Below are positions 1 through 7,978 of a stretch of 64,000 nucleotides of DNA, piece after piece. The notes beneath the pieces are model-generated. The model made no database searches and was not told the origin of the DNA. It was given only the letters and a program-made list of their open reading frames with translations. Positions within the stretch are counted from its first letter, which is position 1; every line of letters begins with the position of its first letter. The position numbers were made by a program, and so were the translations under genes. The DNA lies in the NCBI RefSeq assembly GCF_004310295.1, contig NZ_SISB01000020.1, positions 1 through 64,000 on the forward strand. Direction: 5' to 3'. This DNA comes from Pseudomonas sp. BGI-2 (GTDB taxonomy: Bacteria; Pseudomonadota; Gammaproteobacteria; Pseudomonadales; Pseudomonadaceae).

Positions 1-123
1 CTCTACAGACAAGGTCAGGAGCAAATCCTGCCTTCAGGAGCGATCGGCCTCCCCCAGAAACGCACTTGCTGTTGTATGAATCCTTAAGCGTAACCTCTCT
101 CGTTGGAATCAGGGTCAACATAC

Positions 124-243
124 AAGGAGCGAGCGGGCGGCGATCCGACTTGCCCGCGAAGGCGATATGTCAGTTGACGTAAATGTTGAATGTTATATCG
201 CTTTCGCGGGCAAGTCGGATCGCCGCCCGCTCGCTCCTACAGG
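124..243. repeat. REPIN, inverted pair (GGCGATCCGACTTGCCCGCG type)
   Basis: Two long inverted arms, each containing the GATCCGACTTGCCCGCGAA core, flank a spacer of about 45 bases. The same core recurs near 46150 and 52060-52157. The 123 bases to the left hold no open frame that I can support. Confidence 0.85.
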
Positions 244-260
244 GGTTTGTGTCGGGACAT

Positions 261-293
261 AAAAAATGCCGCTCATGTGAGCGGCATTTTCAT
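261..293. terminator. Bidirectional rho-independent terminator
   Basis: A-tract, stem AATGCCGCT / AGCGGCATT with a four-base loop, then a T-tract. On the minus strand it lies just after the stop codon of the DUF2388 gene and would end that transcript. Confidence 0.85.
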
Positions 294-306
294 TCAGCTG
301 AGAAGC

Positions 307-624
307 TTATTCCGAAGCAACGGCATTCTTCGCCAGGATCGCGTTCGCCAGTTCCATATCCGTCGCCTGCAGGCCCGGATTGTCGGCACGGACTTTCTGC
401 ATCGCAGCCTCCAGGTATGGACCGCGGATGCCGCCGTCACTGGCGACGAAGCTGCCGGCATCGTCCTGCGCGGCCACGATCAGCTTGTGATCCTTGAAGG
501 TCAGGTAAGTCGAGCCGGTGGTCGCACCGGAAGAAATGACGTTACGCCAAAAGCTATCGGCCATCGCCGAACCAACAGGAAGGGACAACAAGGCGATGGT
601 AGCGACAGCAAGTTTGAGACGCAT
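307..624 (-). CDS. DUF2388 domain-containing periplasmic protein
   Basis: A 105-residue protein with a clear signal peptide (MRLKLAVATIALLSLPVGSAMA, cleavage after about residue 22), so it is probably periplasmic. The mature part (SFWRNVISSGATTGSTYLT...DDAGSFVASDGG) matches the small DUF2388 family that occurs in several copies in Pseudomonas genomes; its function is not known. An in-frame start five codons upstream exists, but the internal ATG at 624 begins directly at the signal peptide and is preferred. It has its own terminator at 261-293. The adjacent ATPase gene on the same strand ends 72 bases upstream, so co-transcription is possible but not shown. Confidence 0.8.
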   Translation of the reverse strand: MRLKLAVATIALLSLPVGSAMADSFWRNVISSGATTGSTYLTFKDHKLIVAAQDDAGSFVASDGGIRGPYLEAAMQKVRADNPGLQATDMELANAILAKNAVASE

Positions 625-696
625 AATGGGTGACTCCACTGGTTAACTACGGGCTTTGATCGCCGTTTCCCCAATCCAGTTCCGTGATGGCCGCGC

Positions 697-2481
697 CTAC
701 TTTTGTTCGCTCTGCGGCGTCACTCGCAATACCTCCTCAATGGTCGTCAAACCGGCCGCCACTTTCTGCGCCCCCGACAGCCGCAAACTGCGCATGCCTT
801 CCTTGAACGCCTGACGCCGCACCGCCAGCAAATCGGTGTCGGGATTGATGAGCGCTTTGACACCGTCAGTCAGCTGCATGATTTCGTACACCCCGGCGCG
901 GCCGCGATAGCCGGTGTCGCGGCATTCCAGACAGCCGATAGCGCGCTGGGCGTTGGTTGGTAGAGGCGCTTGCCAGGGTTTGGTCAGGGTTTGCCAGTCT
1001 TCTTCACCCAATGTCAGCGGTGCCTTGCAGTGCGGGCACAACGTGCGCACCAGTCGTTGAGCCATGACGCCTAGCACCGTGGCTTTGATCAGGTAATGCG
1101 GCACGCCGAGTTCGAGCAGGCGGCTGATGGCGCTGGGCGCATCGTTGGTGTGCAAGGTCGAAAGTACCAAGTGGCCAGTGAGCGCGGCCTGGATCGCCAT
1201 TTCCGCGGTTTCGAGGTCGCGGATCTCGCCGATCATGATGATGTCCGGATCCTGTCGCATCAGCGCGCGGACACCGGCGGCGAAGGTCAGGTCGATGTTG
1301 TGCTGGACCTGCATCTGGTTGAACGCCGGCTCGACCATTTCTATCGGGTCCTCGATGGTGCAGAGGTTGATCTCAGGTGTCGCCAGTTTCTTGAGCGTGG
1401 TGTAAAGCGTGGTGGTTTTCCCCGAACCCGTGGGCCCGGTCACCAGAATGATGCCATTGGGCTGGCTCGTCATGTCCTGCCAGCGGCGCAGGTCTTCGGC
1501 GGAGAAACCCAACTGATCGAAATCCTTGAGCAACACCTCCGGGTCGAAAATCCGCATGACCATTTTTTCGCCGAAGGCCGTCGGCAATGTCGACAGCCGC
1601 AGCTCGACTTCGCCGCCGTCAGGGGTCTTGGTTTTCACCCGACCGTCCTGGGGTTTGCGCTTTTCCGCAACGTTCATCCGCCCGAGGCTTTTCAGGCGGC
1701 TGACGATCGCCATGGTCACCTGCGGCGGGAATTGATAGACGTTGTGCAGCACGCCGTCGATGCGAAAACGCACCGTGCCTTGCTCGCGCCGGGGTTCGAT
1801 GTGGATATCACTGGCGCGCTGCTGGAAGGCGTACTGGAACAGCCAGTCGACGATGTTGACGATGTGCGCGTCGTTGGCGTCCGGTTCCTGATCGCTGGCG
1901 CCGAGGTTGAGCAGCTGTTCGAAGTTGCCCAGGGTATTGGTTTGCTGATCGGCATTGGTCGCACCGCTGACCGATTTGGCCAACCGGAAAAACTCGACGC
2001 TGAAGCGCTGGATGTCCACCGGGTTGGCCACGACGCGTTTGATGGGTAGCTTCAACACGTGGGTCAGGTCAGCTTCCCAACCGTTGACGTATGGCTGGGC
2101 GCTGGCCACGGTCACTGCGTCGCGGTCGACGGACACCGCCAGAATCTTGTGGCGTTGGGCGAAGGCGTAGGACATCAGCGGCGTAATAGCCGCAACGTTG
2201 ATTTTCAGTGGATCGATACGCAGGTAAGGCTGACCGGCCTGTTGCGACAGCCACAGGGTCAGGCTTTCCAGATCGAGATGTTTACCGGGACGGCTGAGGT
2301 CGTCCAGGTGTTGGCTGGCGATGAATTCCAGTGGATGCATCTGGCCATTGGCGGCATGCCGGCGACGGGCATTGAGCGCGTGTTCGGCCGAGTCCTGGCT
2401 GATAAAGCCCTGGGCGACCAGTTCACGCAGCAAATCATTGAGATCCAGCCAGCGGTCCTGAATGGCAAGTTGAACGGACAT
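697..2481 (-). CDS. GspE/PilB-family type II secretion / type IV pilus ATPase
   Basis: A 594-residue hexameric-ATPase-type protein. The N-terminal region (about 1-170) resembles the GspE N-domain. The C-terminal domain carries Walker A GPTGSGKT (349-356), the Asp-rich strand ending in IMIGEI (about 415-420), the His box around HLVLSTLHT (437-445) and a four-cysteine zinc motif (Cys482, 485, 517, 520). Such ATPases drive pseudopilus or pilus assembly at the inner membrane. GAGGAG lies six bases before the ATG. No other secretion or pilus gene is visible nearby, so the partner machinery must be elsewhere or this is a lone paralogue. Family assignment is secure; the system it serves is unknown. 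Confidence 0.92.
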   Translation of the reverse strand: MSVQLAIQDRWLDLNDLLRELVAQGFISQDSAEHALNARRRHAANGQMHPLEFIASQHLDDLSRPGKHLDLESLTLWLSQQAGQPYLRIDPLKINVAAITPLMSYAFAQRHKILAVSVDRDAVTVASAQPYVNGWEADLTHVLKLPIKRVVANPVDIQRFSVEFFRLAKSVSGATNADQQTNTLGNFEQLLNLGASDQEPDANDAHIVNIVDWLFQYAFQQRASDIHIEPRREQGTVRFRIDGVLHNVYQFPPQVTMAIVSRLKSLGRMNVAEKRKPQDGRVKTKTPDGGEVELRLSTLPTAFGEKMVMRIFDPEVLLKDFDQLGFSAEDLRRWQDMTSQPNGIILVTGPTGSGKTTTLYTTLKKLATPEINLCTIEDPIEMVEPAFNQMQVQHNIDLTFAAGVRALMRQDPDIIMIGEIRDLETAEMAIQAALTGHLVLSTLHTNDAPSAISRLLELGVPHYLIKATVLGVMAQRLVRTLCPHCKAPLTLGEEDWQTLTKPWQAPLPTNAQRAIGCLECRDTGYRGRAGVYEIMQLTDGVKALINPDTDLLAVRRQAFKEGMRSLRLSGAQKVAAGLTTIEEVLRVTPQSEQK

Positions 2482-2571
2482 GCGGGCTCCTCATGAACAA
2501 CAGTTCGCAAAGGATAGTCGCGGACCCGCCGACCGTTGGGCCACTACCCGACGAAGCCGTGTCGAGGTTTG

Positions 2572-2910
2572 TCAGCCTGCCGCCTGAGCCGGTGCATCCC
2601 GCATGGAATCAGCCGCTTGCAGCTCGACCGAACACACGCTGATCAGGTTACGTAATTTTTCCGCAATCACTTCGGCTCGATGCCAGCTCAGTCCGTCCAT
2701 GACGATGTCGATCGACATCAAATCGTCCATCCGCTGCGCATTGACCCATTGCGGCGTCAGAAACTGTAAAGCGAAAAAGTTGAGCGCCCGGCACAGCAGG
2801 TCTGGCTCGGCTTCGGCCAGCAGTTGGTAATGAACGCGGCAGTGAGCGTTGCCGGCGTTCCAGACATCGGCGCGGATGGGTGAGGTGTTCACAGCTTCCA
2901 GGTGCGGCAT
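2572..2910 (-). CDS. Small protein with probable ACT-like fold, unknown function
   Basis: The ATG at 2910 is chosen because GGAGA sits eight bases upstream, although the frame stays open to 3021. The 112-residue product lacks a signal peptide. Its central part (VHYQLLAEAEPDLLCRALNF ... IVMDGLSWHRAEVIAEKLR ... ISVCSVEL) has the beta-alpha-beta spacing and RVLNLF / AEKxRxLxxVxxV pattern of ACT regulatory domains such as the acetolactate synthase small subunit. This is a pattern-based inference, not a family match I can name. It is divergent from the Lrp-type regulator at 3036, with 125 bases between the starts, which suggests a regulator-target pair. Confidence 0.6.
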   Translation of the reverse strand: MPHLEAVNTSPIRADVWNAGNAHCRVHYQLLAEAEPDLLCRALNFFALQFLTPQWVNAQRMDDLMSIDIVMDGLSWHRAEVIAEKLRNLISVCSVELQAADSMRDAPAQAAG

Positions 2911-3035
2911 CGTCGGTCTCCAAATCAATGGAGGAATTTTTACATTCGGCACGGGGCATTTCTTATCTATGATTGGGCTTATTGCCTGGTTTTCGAATGG
3001 TTTGATTCGGCTGGCTATCAATCACGGGATTATTT

Positions 3036-3500
3036 ATGCAAAACGAGCTGGATGGCTACGACCGCAAGATTCTGGCGTTGCTGCAAGAGGACGCTTCGCT
3101 CTCCAGTGCGCAGATCGCCGAACAGGTGGGGCTTTCGCAGTCGCCGTGCTGGCGGCGTATTCAGCGGATGAAGGAGGAGGGGATCATTCGCGGTCAGGTG
3201 ACGTTGCTTGACCGGAAGAAGATCGGGCTTAACACGCAGATCTTCGCCGAGATCAAACTCAACGCGCACGGGCGCTCGAACTTCACCGAGTTCACCGAGG
3301 CGATTCGCGGCTTTCCCGAAGTGCTGGAGTGTTATGTGTTGATGGGGTCGGTGGATTTCTTGCTGCGGATTGTCACGGCGGACATCGAGGCGTATGAGCG
3401 GTTTTTCTTTGAGAAGCTGTCGATGGTGCCGGGGATTCAGGAAGTGAATTCGATTGTGGCGTTGTCGGAAATCAAGTCGACGACGAGTTTGCCGGTCTGA
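3036..3500 (+). CDS. Lrp/AsnC-family transcriptional regulator
   Basis: A 154-residue protein of standard Lrp length. The N-terminal winged helix-turn-helix (LDGYDRKILALLQEDASLS...AEQVGLSQSPCWRRIQRM, residues 5-45) is typical, and the C-terminal RAM/AsnC effector domain (residues 65-150) contains the usual GSVDFLLRIVTADIEAYERF pattern. Members respond to amino acids and often control a divergent neighbour, here the ACT-like gene at 2572-2910. The effector cannot be read from the sequence. Confidence 0.92.
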   Translation: MQNELDGYDRKILALLQEDASLSSAQIAEQVGLSQSPCWRRIQRMKEEGIIRGQVTLLDRKKIGLNTQIFAEIKLNAHGRSNFTEFTEAIRGFPEVLECYVLMGSVDFLLRIVTADIEAYERFFFEKLSMVPGIQEVNSIVALSEIKSTTSLPV

Positions 3501-3522
3501 GATTTTGTGGTGAATGTTTGGG

Positions 3523-3596
3523 CCTCTTCGCGGGCAAGCCTCGCTCCTACAGGGGGTTGCGTAAATCCTGTAGGAGCGAGGCTTGCCCGCGAAGTC
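3523..3596. repeat. REPIN, inverted pair (GAGGCTTGCCCGCGAAG type)
   Basis: Inverted arms CTTCGCGGGCAAGCCTCGCT and its complement, separated by about 20 bases, lie between the convergent ends of the Lrp gene and the CYTH-CHAD gene. This is the commonest REP type in the window. Confidence 0.9.
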
Positions 3597-3600
3597 GATC

Positions 3601-4968
3601 TTACATACGCAGCAGCATTTTCCAGGCACGATTCTGATAAACCGCAATCGCCTGCTGCTTGCGCGCATCCAGCGATTCATCGGTGATCGGCTCGTTAGCC
3701 AGTTGCGCCAGTTGCTTCAACTCACCGTACAGGCGATCCATTTCCGGGATGTCCAGCACGCCACGGGCATGGTGCAGCCAGGCCTGAATGCGCTCGATGC
3801 GCGGCAGTTGCTCGGCCAGATCTTCCGGCTGTTGCTGATAACGCTGCAATTGCAGGGACGTCGCTTCTTCACCCAGCAAACGCGGCAACCAGCTACCCAA
3901 TTGCGCAGCGCCCTGGCGATTGCCACGCACGTTACGATCAGCCGCCCAGGTGCGAGCCAGCAACCAACGCGAAGTGTTCAGCGAGAAAACGCCCCAACGC
4001 GGGTCTTCCAGTTCTTCGAGGAACTGCTCCGGCGCGGCTTTGCGCACGTCTTCGTCGTCGATACCGGCTTGCACCAGTGGACGCCAGTCTTCAAGCAAGG
4101 CATCCAGTGCCACGCGCAGATCGTGGGTCGACTGACGCGGCGCGGCTTGACCCAGGCTACTGAGCAATGCGCGCAATTCCGCCAGGTTCTCGACCCAGTC
4201 CAGCAACAACCGCCAGTGGCCGTTGAAACGATACTGCTCAGCCAGGCGCTGGCTGCTGCTCAGCAAATGCCAGCTCAGCGCTGCGAACGCATCATCCAGC
4301 GGCGTTTCGGCAGTGATTTGCGGCGCCGGCAGGCTCAACGAATAGCTGTTGGCGTCGTACAAACGATAACCACGCTCGGCCTTGCTGATGTCACACGGCA
4401 TCAGGGCCAGGGTCGCGGCCAGTTCGGCGGCCAGTTCCAGCAGGGCAGCCGGCTCGCCTTCGCGCAGTTCCAGTTCCAGCTCGCAGATTTCTTCTTTCTG
4501 CTTGCCGACCACCACGTGGCCCAGGTCCAGCGCAGCCTCGATGACCACCTTGGTCTTGCCGCGGCCCCAAGCGATTTCGGCGCGTTCGCGAACAAAATCG
4601 GTAGTGAAGATCGGTTTCAGGGTTTTCTTGTCCAGCTCGGCCAATTCTTCTGGCCAGCATTCGCCGTCGAGTTTTTTCACGTCGAGCTTGGCTTTGGGCA
4701 CGTTCCAGTCGTATTCGTTACGCTCGGACAGACCGGCGACGCTCTGGCCACGGGTCTTGAGGGTTTGAATCACTTCCTCGCCATCCTTGCGCAGGCGCAG
4801 GGCAACCTTGGCGCGGGCCAGGTCGCGCTCAGGCGTGTCGAAGTACTGGTTCATCAACTCACGGCGTTCCCAGCCACTTTTGTTGCGTTTTTTCAGGAGC
4901 GGGTGCTCGCGCAGAGCAGCGAGGGTTTCGCGGCTGACGCGGAGTTTGATTTCGGTTTCTTTCTGCAT
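3601..4968 (-). CDS. CYTH and CHAD domain-containing protein (putative inorganic triphosphatase)
   Basis: A 455-residue protein. The N-terminal CYTH domain (about 1-200) shows the signature ExExK as ETEIK at residues 4-8 and later Arg/Lys-rich strands of the triphosphate tunnel. The C-terminal CHAD domain (about 220-450) is alpha-helical and rich in conserved His/Arg (STHDLRVALDALLEDWRPLV). The CYTH-CHAD arrangement is that of YgiF-like inorganic triphosphatases. CHAD domains bind polyphosphate, so the substrate is probably tripolyphosphate or a longer chain; this is inferred from the family. It is divergent from argE with about 157 bases between the starts. Confidence 0.9.
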   Translation of the reverse strand: MQKETEIKLRVSRETLAALREHPLLKKRNKSGWERRELMNQYFDTPERDLARAKVALRLRKDGEEVIQTLKTRGQSVAGLSERNEYDWNVPKAKLDVKKLDGECWPEELAELDKKTLKPIFTTDFVRERAEIAWGRGKTKVVIEAALDLGHVVVGKQKEEICELELELREGEPAALLELAAELAATLALMPCDISKAERGYRLYDANSYSLSLPAPQITAETPLDDAFAALSWHLLSSSQRLAEQYRFNGHWRLLLDWVENLAELRALLSSLGQAAPRQSTHDLRVALDALLEDWRPLVQAGIDDEDVRKAAPEQFLEELEDPRWGVFSLNTSRWLLARTWAADRNVRGNRQGAAQLGSWLPRLLGEEATSLQLQRYQQQPEDLAEQLPRIERIQAWLHHARGVLDIPEMDRLYGELKQLAQLANEPITDESLDARKQQAIAVYQNRAWKMLLRM

Positions 4969-5125
4969 GGCCGGAAAATCCAGGATCGGGAGCGCAGCCG
5001 GGGGAATGTGTGGCTGCCAAGGTCGTGCAGTGTACAGGACTCATCAGTCCTACGTGCCGCGGCGGTTTATTCCTGTCACTGGATGGCTCTATGATGGTCT
5101 TCAATTCGCGAGTTGGGAGTCAGCG

Positions 5126-6295
5126 ATGCCTTTGCCGTCCATGAAAGATCAGTTCGCTGCGCTGATTGCCGCGCCGTCGGTCAGTTGTACCCAGCCCAGC
5201 CTTGATCAATCCAATCGTCCGGTCATTGACTTGTTGGCGACGTGGCTCGGTGACCTGGGTTTCGCCTGCGACATCCAGCAAGTCAGCCCCGGCAAGTTCA
5301 ACTTGCTGGCCAGTTTCGGTTCCGGCCCCGGTGGCCTGGTGCTGGCCGGTCATAGCGATACGGTGCCGTTCGATGGCGCGTTGTGGCAGACCGACCCGCT
5401 GAAGCTGACTGAAGTCGATGGCCGCTGGGTGGGCTTGGGCAGTTGCGACATGAAGGGTTTTTTCGCCCTGGCCATCGAAGCCGTCATTCCTCTGCTCGAC
5501 CAACCGTTCAAACAACCGCTGCTGATCCTCGCTACCTGTGATGAAGAAAGCTCGATGTCCGGCGCTCGCGCCTTGGCCGAAGCCGGACGTCCGCTGGGGC
5601 GCGCGGCGGTGATTGGCGAGCCGACCGGGTTAAAGCCGATCCGCATGCACAAAGGCATCATGATGGAGCGCATCGACATACTCGGTCAGAGCGGCCACTC
5701 CTCGGACCCGCGCCTTGGCCACAGTGCCCTCGAAGCCATGCACGATGCCATCGGCGAACTGCGCGGTTTGCGCCTGCAGTGGCAGCGCGAGTTTCGCAAT
5801 CCGCAGTTCGGCGTACCGACGCCGACCCTGAATTTCGGCTGCATCCATGGTGGCGATAACCCCAACCGCATTTGCGGCCAGTGTTCGCTGGAGTTTGATC
5901 TGCGCCCGTTGCCAGGCATGGACCCCAATGTTCTGCGCGCGCAGATTCTGCAGAAGCTCAAACCCATTGCCGAGTGGCATCAGGTGAAGATCGATTACGC
6001 GCCGCTGTTCCCCGAAGTGCCGCCGTTTGAGCAAGCCGAGGACGCCGAATTGGTCCGGGTCGCGGAAAAGCTCACTGGTCATCGCGCCGAAGCAGTGGCG
6101 TTCGGCACCGAAGCGCCTTATCTTCAGCGTCTTGGCTGTGAAACACTGGTGCTGGGTCCGGGCGATATCGCCTGTGCGCACCAACCGGGGGAATACCTCG
6201 AAATGTCACGTTTGCAGCCTACGGTGCATCTATTACGACAACTGATTGAGCATTACTGCCTGACGCCGGCCAAAATGCCAATGTCAGAAAGTTGA
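5126..6295 (+). CDS. argE: Acetylornithine deacetylase
   Basis: A 389-residue M20 metallopeptidase-family enzyme that hydrolyses N-acetylornithine to ornithine and acetate in arginine biosynthesis. Metal-site motifs are visible: AGHSDTVPFD (about residues 75-84), GLGSCDMKGF (about 104-113) and ATCDEESSMSG (about 138-148), with a late AYLQRLG...HQPGEYL region. The frame is open far upstream (to 4787), but the ATG at 5126 has GGGAG nine bases before it and begins the conserved MPLPSMKDQFAALIAAPSVS. argA follows on the same strand after a REP element, so the two are probably separate units. Confidence 0.95.
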   Translation: MPLPSMKDQFAALIAAPSVSCTQPSLDQSNRPVIDLLATWLGDLGFACDIQQVSPGKFNLLASFGSGPGGLVLAGHSDTVPFDGALWQTDPLKLTEVDGRWVGLGSCDMKGFFALAIEAVIPLLDQPFKQPLLILATCDEESSMSGARALAEAGRPLGRAAVIGEPTGLKPIRMHKGIMMERIDILGQSGHSSDPRLGHSALEAMHDAIGELRGLRLQWQREFRNPQFGVPTPTLNFGCIHGGDNPNRICGQCSLEFDLRPLPGMDPNVLRAQILQKLKPIAEWHQVKIDYAPLFPEVPPFEQAEDAELVRVAEKLTGHRAEAVAFGTEAPYLQRLGCETLVLGPGDIACAHQPGEYLEMSRLQPTVHLLRQLIEHYCLTPAKMPMSES

Positions 6296-6304
6296 GCACA
6301 GTCC

Positions 6305-6397
6305 ATGTGGGAGCGGGCTTGCTCGCGAATGCGTTGTATCAGTCACCATCAGCGTCGACTGTCACACCGCCTTCGCGAGCAAGCCCGCTCCCACAGG
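6305..6397. repeat. REPIN, inverted pair (TGTGGGAGCGGGCTTGCTCGCGAA type)
   Basis: Arms ATGTGGGAGCGGGCTTGCTC and its complement are separated by about 40 bases, between argE and argA. Other copies of this type are at 38164, 43047 and 55755. Confidence 0.9.
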
Positions 6398-6562
6398 TTC
6401 AGTGGCGTAGCTGAGTAAACCGTATAAATTGCCAGTGTCCCAACCCGTATTCATGAGGAGAGCGCGCGTGTCGCCAAGCCTGTTCCGACGATAACCATCA
6501 GCCCGCTGTGCGTTTTCAGTTTCGCCCATTTTTTGGCTGCTATTTATTACAGGCCCAGGTTC

Positions 6563-7861
6563 ATGCCCGAATACGTTAATTGGCTTCGCCACGCTTCGCC
6601 TTACATCAACGCCCACCGTGATTGCACCTTTGTCGTCATGCTGCCCGGCGACGGCGTGGAGCATCCGAACTTCGGCAATATCGTCCACGACCTGGTGCTG
6701 TTGCACAGCCTCGGTGTGCGACTGGTGCTGGTTCACGGTTCGCGTCCGCAAATCGAGACTCGTCTCGCCGCGCGCGGCCTGACGCCGCATTACCACCACG
6801 GGATGCGCATTACCGATGCCGCGACCCTTGAGTGTGTGATCGATGCGGTCGGCCAGTTGCGCATCGCCATCGAAGCGCGGCTGTCCATGGACATGGCCTC
6901 ATCGCCGATGCAGGGCTCGCGTCTGCGGGTCGCCGGCGGCAATTTGGTAACGGCGCGGCCGATCGGCGTGCTGGAAGGCGTCGACTATCACCACACCGGC
7001 GAAGTGCGCCGGGTCGACCGCAAGGGCATCAACCGTCTGCTGGATGAGCGCTCCATCGTGCTGCTGTCGCCGTTGGGCTACTCGCCGACCGGTGAGATCT
7101 TCAACCTTGCCTGCGAAGACGTCGCCACGCGCGCGGCCATCGACCTGGGTGCAGACAAGCTTCTTCTGTTTGGCGCTGACCTTGGCTTGATCGATGAAAA
7201 CGGTCGGCTGGTTCGTGAGTTGCGCCCGCAACAAGTACCGGCGCATTTGCAACGCTTGGGCAGCAACTATCAGGCGGAACTGCTGGATGCGGCGGCCGAA
7301 GCTTGCCGCGGCGGTGTTGCACGCAGCCATATCGTCAGCTACGCCGAAGACGGCGCGCTGTTGACCGAACTGTTCACACGGGACGGTGGCGGTACGCTGG
7401 TGGCCCAGGAGCAATTCGAGATTGTGCGCGAAGCGGCCATTGAAGATGTCGGTGGTTTGCTGGATTTGATCAGCCCGCTGGAAGAGCAGGGCATTCTGGT
7501 GCGGCGTTCCCGTGAGGTGCTGGAGCGTGAGATCGAACAGTTCAGTGTGGTCGAACGCGAAGGCATGATCATCGCCTGTGCGGCGCTGTATCAGATTGCT
7601 GATTCGGATGCTGGGGAGTTGGCGTGTCTGGCGGTGAACCCGGACTACCGCCATGGCGGTCGTGGTGATGAGCTGCTGGAGCGCATCGAAACCCGCGCCC
7701 GGGCCCAGGGCTTGAAAACCTTGTTCGTGCTGACGACCCGGACCGCTCACTGGTTCCGTGAGCGTGGGTTTGTGCCGAGCAGCGTTGAGCGCCTGCCGTC
7801 GGCGCGGGCGTCGCTGTACAACTATCAGCGTAATTCGAAGATCTTCGAAAAAACCCTCTGA
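6563..7861 (+). CDS. argA: Amino-acid N-acetyltransferase (N-acetylglutamate synthase)
   Basis: A 432-residue bifunctional-fold enzyme that acetylates glutamate with acetyl-CoA, the first step of arginine biosynthesis. The N-terminal amino-acid-kinase fold (about 1-280) holds the arginine-feedback region, and the C-terminal GNAT domain (about 290-432) contains the acetyl-CoA loop near YRHGGRGDELLERIETRAR. The ATG at 6563 (MPEYVNWLRHASPYINAHRD) is chosen over one ten codons upstream because it matches the conserved Pseudomonas ArgA N-terminus. In other pseudomonads argA lies near argE, as here. Confidence 0.96.
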   Translation: MPEYVNWLRHASPYINAHRDCTFVVMLPGDGVEHPNFGNIVHDLVLLHSLGVRLVLVHGSRPQIETRLAARGLTPHYHHGMRITDAATLECVIDAVGQLRIAIEARLSMDMASSPMQGSRLRVAGGNLVTARPIGVLEGVDYHHTGEVRRVDRKGINRLLDERSIVLLSPLGYSPTGEIFNLACEDVATRAAIDLGADKLLLFGADLGLIDENGRLVRELRPQQVPAHLQRLGSNYQAELLDAAAEACRGGVARSHIVSYAEDGALLTELFTRDGGGTLVAQEQFEIVREAAIEDVGGLLDLISPLEEQGILVRRSREVLEREIEQFSVVEREGMIIACAALYQIADSDAGELACLAVNPDYRHGGRGDELLERIETRARAQGLKTLFVLTTRTAHWFRERGFVPSSVERLPSARASLYNYQRNSKIFEKTL

Positions 7862-7871
7862 ACACACGGAC

Positions 7872-7966
7872 CCTGTAGGAGCGAGGCTTGCCCGCGAAGA
7901 GGCCATCACATCCAACACTGATGGTGGCTGTGACGACGCCTTCGCGGGCAAGCCTCGCTCCTACAA
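7872..7966. repeat. REPIN, inverted pair (GAGGCTTGCCCGCGAAG type)
   Basis: Arms CTGTAGGAGCGAGGCTTGCC and its complement, with a spacer of about 40 bases, lie between the convergent argA and tauA ends. Confidence 0.9.
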
Positions 7967-7978
7967 AGAATGGCGGTG

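Noticed and set aside
3583..5094. Long plus-strand open frame across the CYTH-CHAD gene
   Set aside because: It is antisense to a protein with clear domains, and its translation has no recognisable family; GC-rich third positions commonly open such frames.
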